A program made the position numbers and the translations under genes. The notes beneath the pieces were generated by a model. The model worked only from the letters and a program-made list of their open reading frames with translations, was not told the origin of the DNA and ran no database searches. Of a stretch of DNA of 20,998 bases, positions 14,501 to 20,998 are shown piece after piece; the stretch's first letter is position 1; every line of letters begins with the position of its first letter. The stretch covers positions 1-20,998 of the forward strand of contig CALEMB010000018.1 of the NCBI GenBank assembly GCA_937902805.1, in the 5' to 3' direction. Origin of the DNA: an uncultured Bacteroidales bacterium. Its GTDB lineage: Bacteria > Bacteroidota > Bacteroidia > Bacteroidales > F082.

Positions 14501-15550
14501 AGAAAGGAATGGAATGTGATTTGCTTGGACGAGGCACATCAGATAAAGAACCGTCAAACCATAGCCTCACAAACAGCGATGGAACTGAAAGCCAAAAGCC
14601 GTATCATGATGACAGGTACGCCTTTGCAAAACAACCTTGCCGAGCTTTGGAACTTGTTCCAGTTTATCAATCCAGGACTGCTTGGCCCTTGGGCGCGGTT
14701 TCGCGACAACTTCATCATCCCGCCTTTAGACAAGCGTCATTTGATGCTACTAAAAGACCTCACCACACCGTTCATTTTGCGTCGTACCAAGAAGGAAGTT
14801 TTGACCGAACTCCCCGAAAAGATTGTGGACAAATATCTGGTTGAGTTGAACGACGAGGAGCGGAAGGTGTATGAGGAAATGCGGCGTTTGGCTGAAGTCA
14901 AGTTCAAGAGACACAAATCGAAGAAAGAACGCGAGGAAGCCAAGGCCTTGGACATCAACTTCTTCGCCGAACTGATGAAACTTCGCGAGGCTGCCTGTGA
15001 CATGCGGTTGGTGCATGAGAAATGGGCTGAGCCGTCGTCCAAGACCGTCACTTTGATGGAACTCCTTGAATCCATTACTGAAAACCCTGAAAACAACGTT
15101 TTGGTTTTCAGTCAGTTTACCAGCTATTTGGAAATACTCAAACCCGAACTGAAAAAAAGGAAATGGGACTTCCTTTATCTCGATGGCCAAACCCCGATGG
15201 AGAAGCGGCAAGATATGGTTAACCAGTTCCAGAAAGGCCAATGCAGACTTTTCCTTTCCAGCTTAAAAGCAGGAGGCTTGGGCATCAACTTGACTGCGGC
15301 TAATTATGTCATTTTGCTCGACCCTTGGTGGAATCCCGCCATTGAGAATCAGGCTATGGACCGCACCCATCGCTTGGGCCAAAAACGAGTCGTGACGGTC
15401 ATACGGCTCGTCAGCAGCCAAACGATTGAGGAGAAGATTCTGACCCTCCACGAAAAGAAGCAAGACCTGTCGGACAACATCCTCGACGGCACGGGCGAAA
15501 GCTACAAACTCAGTTATGAAGACATTTTGGATATGGTGGCACCCTTCTAA
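11558..15550 (+). CDS. SNF2-family ATPase (DEAD/DEAH-box translocase), 1330 aa
   Basis: The C-terminal third is a complete SNF2 engine: LRDYQKEGFRWM entry motif (~871), motif I DDMGLGKT (896-903), motif II DEAH (991-994), motif III TGTPLQNN, then helicase-C motifs VLVFSQFTSYLEIL, FLYLDGQTP, SSLKAGGLGINLTAA, DPWWNP and DRTHRLGQ. It should use ATP to translocate on double-stranded DNA or remodel protein-DNA complexes. The first ~850 residues hold helical, TPR-like sequence (~225-300) and beta-rich segments I cannot assign. The ATG at 11558 follows a -7 box; an upstream TTG is unlikely. The RavA-like gene starts 12 bases after the stop, so they are probably one unit. SNF2 proteins appear in several anti-phage systems (for example DISARM), but that role is inference here. 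Confidence 0.9.
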   Translation: MKKKKEPYLELYPELTLEEFRQLCYMAYRNYSKAAEFYCKKFKISTQEFRATAQKLTSAGVLELTSFVHPRHHLKILMCLSKHYPSWVKAFNTLSFTNTSTAEYLWNLAQKLVKDDFEGAAKLTRPYIGIGDKHFNLFRYIQEQAVSDARYMRLLNGDELQQMVDETLYELFANDELGDDYLVPLSEAIPADNAHHDEIMDEITAFRYFLYGTSSKPTGKPTIWSMAVKAMGLMYQGKLDDAFTQFTNAVKMVKNQKGAFPSSMFNYAFGILLYRLKNKYKDSETYQEWYEKFKQSSRIRFSSENTGLNILLTYIDNDIETVRSSILRQMNHLTDFHKDTLSRTWRYLVFNFFGLETGVLNKPLHSAKLLQHELSAYLPIGPVAKQQLQELYGGQPLLSTIRKKASWEVLLSDIGDQMNQHQLGQAKRVVYYVDGKDLQAVVEQVQRADGTWREGQLLSLSQMADTGYDCMDSSDVAIAIRLEKGSPVQKAIDVLVPQLVGTDRLMHGYHFDGKGVPVTIDEEKPYLEFRGAGAFIEIQSNVALDATGKVPHHSVRYESEGCYTLITTNALQRDVLKRFLQMKRFPSSALMSLRRTIESLHGMIEVRENLLDALEEPAVESSGTLAVRIVPTKTDYSVSVMTTALPDGTARFIPAEGDETVYDEVEGLTHCVRRNLNLELSNYKQLAEFLETNAKAESISYTDFKVWSSEGLLLLLAFVFDHQNQFFVEWPEGKVLKFKGDVKASSINIWVNSDEEWFTVVGEVKMAGKTYSLQELIAMCSTSDIKGFVKLNDEEYIRMSETLKKHIAAMNALPSKGSKARSVSKYQVGALANMIEGLNAHTDGGYAEFKEKTKAAYALTPEIPQGMTATLRDYQKEGFRWMCRLDAWGAGACLADDMGLGKTLQALTFLTYKADKGPSLVVMPKSVILNWASEAERFAPKLNVIVLNKVSKRQSVIHDAKENDVLLCTYGLLTTEYSALTRKEWNVICLDEAHQIKNRQTIASQTAMELKAKSRIMMTGTPLQNNLAELWNLFQFINPGLLGPWARFRDNFIIPPLDKRHLMLLKDLTTPFILRRTKKEVLTELPEKIVDKYLVELNDEERKVYEEMRRLAEVKFKRHKSKKEREEAKALDINFFAELMKLREAACDMRLVHEKWAEPSSKTVTLMELLESITENPENNVLVFSQFTSYLEILKPELKKRKWDFLYLDGQTPMEKRQDMVNQFQKGQCRLFLSSLKAGGLGINLTAANYVILLDPWWNPAIENQAMDRTHRLGQKRVVTVIRLVSSQTIEEKILTLHEKKQDLSDNILDGTGESYKLSYEDILDMVAPF

Positions 15551-15562
15551 AAAACAGAAACC

Positions 15563-16975
15563 ATGAAAGAACGAATCAATACATTACTAGAATCCATGAG
15601 CGCAGGGACTTTTGAGCGTGAAGAAATCATCGCATTGTCGTTGCTTGGTGCGTTGTCGGGAGAATCCATTTTCCTTTTGGGACTGCCCGGAGTAGGAAAA
15701 AGTATGATAGCCCGAAGGCTGAAAATGGCCTTCAAAGACAGTCAAGGCTTTGAGTACTTGATGAGCCGATTCTCCACACCAGATGAGATTTTTGGCCCTG
15801 TGAGCATCAGCAAGTTGAAGGACGAAGACACCTACGAGCGTATTGTGGACGGCTACCTGCCCACCGCTGATGTGGTTTTCCTTGATGAAATCTGGAAAGC
15901 GGGTCCTGCCATCCAAAATGCCTTGTTGACTGTCCTCAACGAAAAGATATACCGCAACGGCAAAACCGACATTGGCTTGCCGTTGAAGGCTGTCATTTCC
16001 GCTTCCAACGAGTTGCCCGCCGAAGATGAAAGACTGGAAGCCATTTGGGATAGATTCCTTATCCGCTATGTGGTGAAACCCATCGAGGAACGGCAAGCCT
16101 TCCTCAGCCTCATCACCGAACAGCCAGAGAATTGTAATATTGCGGAAGACCTCAAGATTACTGACGAAGAATTCAAGGCTATCCAAAAAGCCTCAAGCAC
16201 AGTGAAAGTGCCTTTGGAAGTCAGCGAACTCATTTATTCCATCAGGAAAACCCTTTCTGAAACCCGCGACAACATGAATGAAGCCGTGGATGTGACGAAG
16301 ACTGACCTTGTTGAACCACCGTATGTTTCTGACCGCCGATGGAAGAAAATCGTGGGTGTGATGCGTACTTCAGCCTACCTTAATGACCGCGATAGCGTTG
16401 ATGTTTCCGACTGCCTTTTGTTAATCCATACGCTTTGGGACAACCAAGATCAAGCATATTCTGTCAGAAGGCTTGTGGGGCAGGCCATTGCAGAGAACAT
16501 GAGGCGGTTCCACATCGATTTTTGGGGAAGCATTGAAGGGAAAAAATTCACCAAACCCGTGGGCGAGCCTATCTCTCCCGATGGAAAAAACTATGTTTTC
16601 ACCGTTGGCGACGAAGAGATTCTTATCGAAAAGATAGATTACGAAAGCCTGTCAAAAACCGATGTCCGCTATGGCGTGATGACAGATGACGGCCATTTGC
16701 TGCTTAGTGAAACGCCCACAAGCCTTGCCGTGACGAGAACCGATGACGGACTTTACATCAATTCTTTTGCATATCCGTTGAAACGGACTACAACACTACG
16801 GTCGGGGTCAGTCAAGGACATGATGGGAAACGTGGTGAAAGAAGCCGACGGACTTGAAAAGGCTTTTGCCAATATGGTTGAAAACAACATCTTCTTGCAA
16901 TCCTACGGCGATTACCCATTTATGCAGAGTGCCTTTGCCAATATGAGAAATGAAGTCGGACGGAAGGGATTCTGA
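15563..16975 (+). CDS. ravA: RavA-type MoxR AAA+ ATPase, 470 aa
   Basis: The N-terminal ~300 residues closely follow E. coli RavA: ALSGESIFLLGLPGVGKS contains Walker A (40-47), and then FEYLMSRFSTPDEIFGPVS, GYLP, VVFLDEIWKAGPA (Walker B 104-109), SASNELPAEDE with sensor Asn149, and WDRFLIRYV. MoxR ATPases act as hexameric chaperone-like machines that mature or remodel partners together with a vWA protein. E. coli RavA binds LdcI through its LARA region. Here residues ~330-470 are different (beta-rich, PVGEPISPDGKNYVFTVGD...), so the partner is probably not LdcI. The last base of its stop is the first base of the viaA start (TGATG), so the pair is translationally coupled. The gene starts 12 bases after the SNF2 stop. 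Confidence 0.9.
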   Translation: MKERINTLLESMSAGTFEREEIIALSLLGALSGESIFLLGLPGVGKSMIARRLKMAFKDSQGFEYLMSRFSTPDEIFGPVSISKLKDEDTYERIVDGYLPTADVVFLDEIWKAGPAIQNALLTVLNEKIYRNGKTDIGLPLKAVISASNELPAEDERLEAIWDRFLIRYVVKPIEERQAFLSLITEQPENCNIAEDLKITDEEFKAIQKASSTVKVPLEVSELIYSIRKTLSETRDNMNEAVDVTKTDLVEPPYVSDRRWKKIVGVMRTSAYLNDRDSVDVSDCLLLIHTLWDNQDQAYSVRRLVGQAIAENMRRFHIDFWGSIEGKKFTKPVGEPISPDGKNYVFTVGDEEILIEKIDYESLSKTDVRYGVMTDDGHLLLSETPTSLAVTRTDDGLYINSFAYPLKRTTTLRSGSVKDMMGNVVKEADGLEKAFANMVENNIFLQSYGDYPFMQSAFANMRNEVGRKGF

Positions 16976-18474
16976 TGAAATACAGTCCACTTATACGGAA
17001 GCTGCTGAATATCTCGGTTGATGCGAAATACCAGCGTGTCGATGTGGCAGAAAGGCTGAAGGAGCGTTGCACCGACGATGTCGACCTCATTCGTCAAATG
17101 CTGATGAATGCTGTATGCGATCCAAGGTTCAAGATGCATGTGGCAGGTTATGCTTCGTGGCGTAGCCGTGCCGAGCGATGCTTGGAAAACTTTGCCGAGG
17201 ATTTGATGGCCATTCCCAACCTGACTGAGAGCGATGCTTTCTTTAGAATGGACGAAATGCTCGACAATTGGATGCAGCTGTGCATGGATGTGGTCAGGGC
17301 ATATGATGACGAAAGGCTGAAATTCGACAAAGTGAAGGATGTCAATAGCAATGCCATCAAGAAAATACGGCAAGCATTGGAGGATTTGTTGAATGGCGAA
17401 GGGATTGAAGAGGGCTTTCATCCAGTTTTGGAAAAAGATGATGAAGCAGATTTGGTTTTGTCCTGGAAGCTTACGAAGCCAAAAAAGGACGAGGGGAAAG
17501 AAAAAACCGATTCCAGGGAAGAGAAGGAAGATGAGAACCCTGATGAACATACGGAATCTGACGCCAACAATGATGACATGGAGGAGAAAGCCTATAACGA
17601 TAATCCGGAAGGCTTCATGGGACATAGTCTTGAGAGACAGAAAGTTTTGGAAGACCGTTTCCTCACCAATGTGCCGCCTTCTTTGATTCGCTTGGCCAAA
17701 CTTATCGGACGGAGCGGTGACGGCATTATGTCATCGGCGGGTTCATTTTCTACGGCAACCAAAAGCGACATTGGAGGCATCACTGTAGGCAATGACCTTA
17801 GCAGCCTTCTCCCGACGGAACTTGCCTTACTCTCAGAGCCAGCTACGCAAAGCGTGTTCTATAAGTATTATGCCACTCGACGTTTGCAGGTGTTTGCCTC
17901 CACCTCGCATGACACCAAAGGCAAAAAACACCGTGATGGCCCCGTCATTATCTGTATGGATACTAGTGGGTCAATGAAAGGAGAGCCAGTCCTTGTTGCA
18001 AAGGCACTCACAATGGCCATATGCATTATCGCCCAAAGAAATCATCGTCCAGTATTGGTTGTGCGTTATTCCGAAGGACATGAACTGTTTCGTTTACACA
18101 ACATTGGAGAGCAAAAGAAGGATGTTTTGGAATTTCTCAGTGTCGCAGGAATGGGTGGCAACAATGAAGACGAACTGTTCCGATGGCTTTTCACCGACAT
18201 CATGCCGAACGAAAGAGATTATGACGCTGCCGATGTGCTTTGCATTTCCGACTTTGGCTGGACTCCCGTTAGAGAAGAATCGATGGAACTGATTGAAAAC
18301 GAAAAACGCAAAGGGATGGTGTTTTATGGACTGAACATAGCGAAGGACAGACATGTATATCTTTGTGATTATGATTCTCAGCCAGCCAAAATTATCTCAG
18401 GTAGGCCCGAATCCGTTTGCGATTCATTATGGGAATATCGCAACGGGGAGGTTGTGTATAGTGGTAAATTGTAA
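16975..18474 (+). CDS. viaA: ViaA-type von Willebrand factor A protein, 499 aa
   Basis: The C-terminal vWA domain carries an intact metal-ion site: CMDTSGSMKG with Asp329, Ser331 and Ser333, and a later ISDFGW. As in E. coli ViaA, a LLPTELALLSEPATQSVFYKYYATRRL segment (LLPxELA) precedes the vWA domain and the N-terminal half is helical. Unusual here is a very acidic linker at about residues 165-210 (Asp/Glu/Asn-rich), which could bind a basic partner. ViaA works with RavA; in E. coli the pair contacts respiratory proteins and phospholipids and influences aminoglycoside sensitivity. Here the pair is joined to a SNF2 ATPase, suggesting a different substrate. It is the last gene of the block; an IS5-type element follows about 60 bases later. 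Confidence 0.88.
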   Translation: MKYSPLIRKLLNISVDAKYQRVDVAERLKERCTDDVDLIRQMLMNAVCDPRFKMHVAGYASWRSRAERCLENFAEDLMAIPNLTESDAFFRMDEMLDNWMQLCMDVVRAYDDERLKFDKVKDVNSNAIKKIRQALEDLLNGEGIEEGFHPVLEKDDEADLVLSWKLTKPKKDEGKEKTDSREEKEDENPDEHTESDANNDDMEEKAYNDNPEGFMGHSLERQKVLEDRFLTNVPPSLIRLAKLIGRSGDGIMSSAGSFSTATKSDIGGITVGNDLSSLLPTELALLSEPATQSVFYKYYATRRLQVFASTSHDTKGKKHRDGPVIICMDTSGSMKGEPVLVAKALTMAICIIAQRNHRPVLVVRYSEGHELFRLHNIGEQKKDVLEFLSVAGMGGNNEDELFRWLFTDIMPNERDYDAADVLCISDFGWTPVREESMELIENEKRKGMVFYGLNIAKDRHVYLCDYDSQPAKIISGRPESVCDSLWEYRNGEVVYSGKL

Positions 18475-18475
18475 T

Positions 18476-18526
18476 CAGCAAAAAAATGAATGTGTTTTCC
18501 TGAAATCGCTTGACAGATTTTTGCTG
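18476..18526 (+). terminator. Inverted repeat after viaA, possible terminator
   Basis: CAGCAAAAA (18476-18484) and TTTTTGCTG (18518-18526) are perfectly complementary across a 33-base loop, right after the viaA stop. The position suits the end of the operon, but the loop is long and no T-run follows the stem, so it may be weak or serve another role. Confidence 0.35.
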
Positions 18527-18633
18527 GTTAAACTGAGAAGCTGTTTAAAAATGGACAAAAAAGAATTGTATTGACGATGAAAAAAAGTTATATAAATAAT
18601 TGATAATCAGTAGGTTAATTGGATATTTATTCG

Positions 18634-18641
18634 TATCTTTG
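18634..18641 (+). promoter_or_regulatory. Candidate -7 box of the transposase gene
   Basis: TATCTTTG is an exact TAnnTTTG match 20 bases before the transposase ATG at 18662. It lies inside the element, so transposase expression travels with it. Confidence 0.55.
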
Positions 18642-18661
18642 TGGTTTCCAATCATTTAGAC

Positions 18662-19441
18662 ATGAATAGAGGATACCCAACTAACCTTACCGATAATCAG
18701 TGGCAAATATTGCAAAAAATTCTGGAACCAACGACAAGAAAAAGGAAATATTCGCTCAGGGACATCATGGACTGCATACTCTACATCAACAAGACAGGCT
18801 GCCAATGGCGGATGATCCCCAAGGACTTCCCGCCATACAACCTTGTGTTCTACTACTTTACGAAGTGGAAGCGCGAGGGAGTCTTTGAGGATGTCATGGA
18901 CACACTGCGAGAGAAGCTGCGCGTCTTGCTTGGAAGAGAGGAAAGCCCGAGCCTCGGCATCATAGACTCGAGGAGTGCCAAGACATCGCAGCATGTGGAC
19001 AAGGAGCGTGGCATTGACGGCAACAAGAAGATAAAAGGGAGGAAAGACCAAGTCGTGGTTGACACGATGGGGTTCCCCATGGCCGTCTCCGTCCACGAAG
19101 CGAGCATACACGACAGCAAGGGTGCCGAATCGGCATTAGAGAAACTCGCCCACAAGTTCCCAAGGCTGAAGAAGATACTTGCCGACGGCGGCTACAGGGG
19201 CGACGGACTGAAGGACATGGTCAGAAAGAAGCTTGGATGCCAACTTGAAGTTGTGCTTCGGCCCGATGAAAGCCCTAAGAAGTTCAATGTCATCCCCTTG
19301 AGATGGATTGTCGAAAGGTCTTTCGCTTGGCTGTATAACTTCAGGAGGATTGCCTTGGACTACGAGTTCCACTCCGAATCCTCGGAGGCCTTGATTCAAA
19401 TCGCCTTCTCAAAAATCATGCTTAACAAGTTATCGAATTGA
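18662..19441 (+). CDS. IS5-family DDE transposase, 259 aa, apparently intact
   Basis: An N-terminal DUF4096-like region (YPTNLTDNQWQILQKIL, GCQWRMIPKDFPPYNLVFYYFTKW) is followed by a DDE catalytic core: IIDSRSAK (Asp102), ILADGGYRGD (Asp175), and RWIVERSFAWLYNFRRI (Glu218 in the IVERSFAW signature). The length is normal for single-frame IS5-group transposases and no stop or frameshift is seen, so it may be active. The ATG at 18662 is preferred over the GTG at 18641, which lies in the promoter box. It cuts and joins the element ends during transposition. Confidence 0.92.
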   Translation: MNRGYPTNLTDNQWQILQKILEPTTRKRKYSLRDIMDCILYINKTGCQWRMIPKDFPPYNLVFYYFTKWKREGVFEDVMDTLREKLRVLLGREESPSLGIIDSRSAKTSQHVDKERGIDGNKKIKGRKDQVVVDTMGFPMAVSVHEASIHDSKGAESALEKLAHKFPRLKKILADGGYRGDGLKDMVRKKLGCQLEVVLRPDESPKKFNVIPLRWIVERSFAWLYNFRRIALDYEFHSESSEALIQIAFSKIMLNKLSN

Positions 19442-19520
19442 AATTTAAACAAACTCTTAATTTTGGCAAAAATACAGAAATTTTCAAATTGGTAAACAAA
19501 ATAAGAATCATTTCTCAAAT

Positions 19521-20897
19521 TTAAGGTAGTTCAATCTCCGGTATCACCAAAGTCCCCTCGTCCCGCACAAAATCCCGCTTATAGAACATGCAATAATAAA
19601 CGGGCAGATAAGTAATGCCATTTTTAATGGAGACTTCCCTTTCGTTGCTCAAGACCACCGCCTTTTGGATATGGTAGTCGGGCGTGTTCATAAAATTGAT
19701 CAAAGCACTGTGGACAGTGTAATCCTTGCCCGACTTCACTTCAATGGGCAACACGGTCAGGTGCTCGTAGTCGTCAATCAGATAGTCCACCTCGCCCTTC
19801 TGCTTGTTGTCGTAATAATGCAACGTGAAGCCGTGGGCATGAAGCTCCTGAGCCACCACCGTCTCATATACCGAACCGAGATTGATACTCCTATCGTCTT
19901 GCAGCACAGCATTGATGTTGAGTCCATACAAGAGGTTCGTCAGCAGCCCCACATCGTTCAAATAAAGCTTGATCAGGTTCTTGCTTTCTGATTCCGCCAA
20001 AGGGAACCTGGGATTGCTGACAGCTTGCACACCGAAGGCAATACCTGAATTGGTCAAGTACTCAAACTCGTTGGCATAGTCACTGAACTGCTTGTGGCTG
20101 GCGGTTTCCTCGATACGCTTCACGACAATCCGCTTCTTCTTGTTCTCCATAATGGACGGAATCATGTCGTAAATCTTCCTAATCAGCAACTTCTTCTCCG
20201 TATCGTATTGCGAGGCATCAATTCTATAAAGCTCATGGATGTCGCGATGCACCTTCCTGACATGCGATATATTCCTGTTTTCCAAGAACTTGTTAATGGC
20301 ATCGGGCATACCTCCAACAAGAAGATAGACCTTGAACTGCTGCAACATGTAGTTGTGCAACGATTCATTGAGCGACTCCCCTGAAAGGAACTTTTCCTTC
20401 ATGCCGTCGATGGTTTCTTGTCCGCAGCCCATGGCCAACAGAAACTCCTCGAAGTCGAGAGGATACATCTCCTCTATTTCGACACTCCCAATAGGCACCG
20501 ATGCGGTCTCCGACAAAGCTACACCCAACTGCGAGCCGCTTGCCACGTATGTATACCGAGCTTCTTGATTCAGGAACTTCAGCATCGTCATCAAATGAGG
20601 ATAGCTCTGAATCTCATCCAAAAAGACCAAGGTGTTTTCCTTGGTGCCAAGACGATTTCCGGCAATGGCACCTAACTGCATGTAGAAGTCAGTAGTGCTT
20701 TTCACCGTAGCAAAAACGCCCAAGCTTTCCTTGTCCTCCTTGAGGTTGATTTCAATGTAGTTCTTGAACAACTTCTTGCCGACATATCGGATAAGATACG
20801 ACTTGCCAATCTGCCTGGCACCATTCACCAAAAGAATCTTGTTCGGCTTCTCACGGAAGAACTCTTCGATGCGCTTTTCATACTTCCTATATAGCAT
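19521..20897 (-). CDS. AAA ATPase with DUF4143-type C-terminal domain, 458 aa
   Basis: The N-terminal AAA domain has Walker A GARQIGKS (26-33), Walker B LVFLDEIQ (90-97), and a YVASGSQLG sensor, followed by EIEEMYPLDFEEFLLAMG, typical of the AAA_14/DUF4143 family. The C-terminal DUF4143 region includes YLNDVGLLTNLL and ends in a nuclease-like signature GEVDYLI...LPIEVKSGK (Asp371, Glu386, Lys388), the D...ExK pattern of restriction-endonuclease-like folds. These proteins are abundant in Bacteroidota accessory DNA and their role is not established. The start at 20897 is followed by MLYRKYEKRI, as expected for the family. It is transcribed alone, converging on the IS element, from a promoter with paired direct repeats. 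Confidence 0.88.
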   Translation of the reverse strand: MLYRKYEKRIEEFFREKPNKILLVNGARQIGKSYLIRYVGKKLFKNYIEINLKEDKESLGVFATVKSTTDFYMQLGAIAGNRLGTKENTLVFLDEIQSYPHLMTMLKFLNQEARYTYVASGSQLGVALSETASVPIGSVEIEEMYPLDFEEFLLAMGCGQETIDGMKEKFLSGESLNESLHNYMLQQFKVYLLVGGMPDAINKFLENRNISHVRKVHRDIHELYRIDASQYDTEKKLLIRKIYDMIPSIMENKKKRIVVKRIEETASHKQFSDYANEFEYLTNSGIAFGVQAVSNPRFPLAESESKNLIKLYLNDVGLLTNLLYGLNINAVLQDDRSINLGSVYETVVAQELHAHGFTLHYYDNKQKGEVDYLIDDYEHLTVLPIEVKSGKDYTVHSALINFMNTPDYHIQKAVVLSNEREVSIKNGITYLPVYYCMFYKRDFVRDEGTLVIPEIELP

Positions 20898-20915
20898 GGC
20901 TTATCAATTTTTCTG

Positions 20916-20946
20916 CAAAAATATATAAATCAATTTATTCCAGCAA
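20916..20946 (-). promoter_or_regulatory. Promoter of the DUF4143-type ATPase
   Basis: On the minus strand TTG (20946-20944) is 20 bases from TATTTTTG (20923-20916), matching the Bacteroidetes -33/-7 pattern. The -7 box lies about 18 bases before the ATG at 20897. Confidence 0.6.
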
Positions 20947-20947
20947 G

Positions 20948-20992
20948 AAAAAGGGACTTTTTCCATAAAATTTCGACTAAAAAAGGGACTTT
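20948..20992 (-). repeat. Paired 13-base direct repeats upstream of the ATPase promoter
   Basis: AAAAAGGGACTTT occurs at 20948-20960 and again at 20980-20992, identical and 32 bases apart (about three helical turns). The nearer copy abuts the -33 TTG on its upstream side. The placement suits a regulator binding site for the ATPase gene. Confidence 0.55.
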
Positions 20993-20998
20993 AGATCG

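Larger units (their letters stand above)
18535..19456 (+). mobile_element. IS5-family insertion sequence
   Basis: The element carries one transposase gene. Imperfect terminal inverted repeats are visible: the left end has GAGAAGCTGTTTAAAA (18535-18550), and the right end read in reverse has GAGTTTGTTTAAAT, sharing TGTTTAAA. TTAA occurs just outside the right end (19457-19460) and three bases before the left end (18528-18531), so a 4-base TTAA duplication is possible but does not line up exactly. Boundaries are provisional to within a few bases. Only one copy lies in the window. Confidence 0.65.

Noticed and set aside
14203..14844. 213-codon plus-strand frame inside the SNF2 gene
   Set aside because: It overlaps the conserved SNF2 motifs in another frame and has no RBS, promoter or domain.
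16912..17625. 237-codon minus-strand frame across the ravA-viaA junction
   Set aside because: It is a hydrophobic antisense reading of the charged ViaA N-terminal half; no start signal supports it.

Overview
The window reads as accessory DNA from a Bacteroidota chromosome, most likely Bacteroidales and Prevotella- or Bacteroides-like. The evidence is promoter boxes of the Bacteroidetes form TAnnTTTG, often only a few bases before an ATG, the scarcity of purine-rich ribosome binding sites, small proteins that resemble Bacteroidales-restricted families, and an IS5-type insertion sequence. No rRNA, tRNA, CRISPR array, integrase or core housekeeping gene was seen.

Layout. Bases 1-207 hold a minus-strand promoter for a gene off the left edge and a frameshifted relic of a small gene that is intact at 9525-9695. 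A 433-residue protein of unknown function (208-1509) converges on a minus-strand ATPase with a C-terminal nuclease-like motif (1540-2976). The 608-base gap 2977-3584 contains divergent promoters and a strongly structured segment (about 3273-3510) that could be a non-coding RNA, a structured leader or a MITE.

From 3585 to 18474 every gene lies on the plus strand, in two blocks. Block A (3585-9459) encodes a Sel1-repeat protein, a 72-residue protein, a single-domain small GTPase, a tail-anchored membrane protein, an unknown 280-residue protein, a zinc-ribbon/TPR/tail-anchored protein, and a small beta-rich protein. The 280-residue protein and the C-terminal half of the zinc-ribbon protein appear to share a domain that I cannot assign to a named family. 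Block B (9798-18474) encodes a two-helix membrane peptide, a 262-residue basic-tailed protein, a double zinc-ribbon protein, a 1330-residue SNF2 ATPase, a RavA-type MoxR AAA+ ATPase and a ViaA-type von Willebrand A protein. A small antitoxin-like gene (9525-9695) sits between the blocks.

The blocks may be co-regulated: the same 21-base element (19 of 21 identical) lies one base before the -33 TTG of a promoter at 3138-3158 and at 9721-9741, with the same 19-base spacer to the -7 box. My inference is that this is a composite stress or defence locus. A RavA/ViaA chaperone-like machine and a SNF2 translocase would form the nucleotide-driven core, with a GTPase, zinc ribbons and membrane-anchored proteins as sensor or effector parts. 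No function is demonstrated by sequence alone.

The right end holds an IS5-family element (about 18535-19456) directly after viaA, and a minus-strand AAA/DUF4143-type ATPase with a nuclease-like motif (19521-20897), preceded by two 13-base direct repeats. The two nuclease-bearing ATPases flank the plus-strand cluster and are typical mobile cargo in this phylum.
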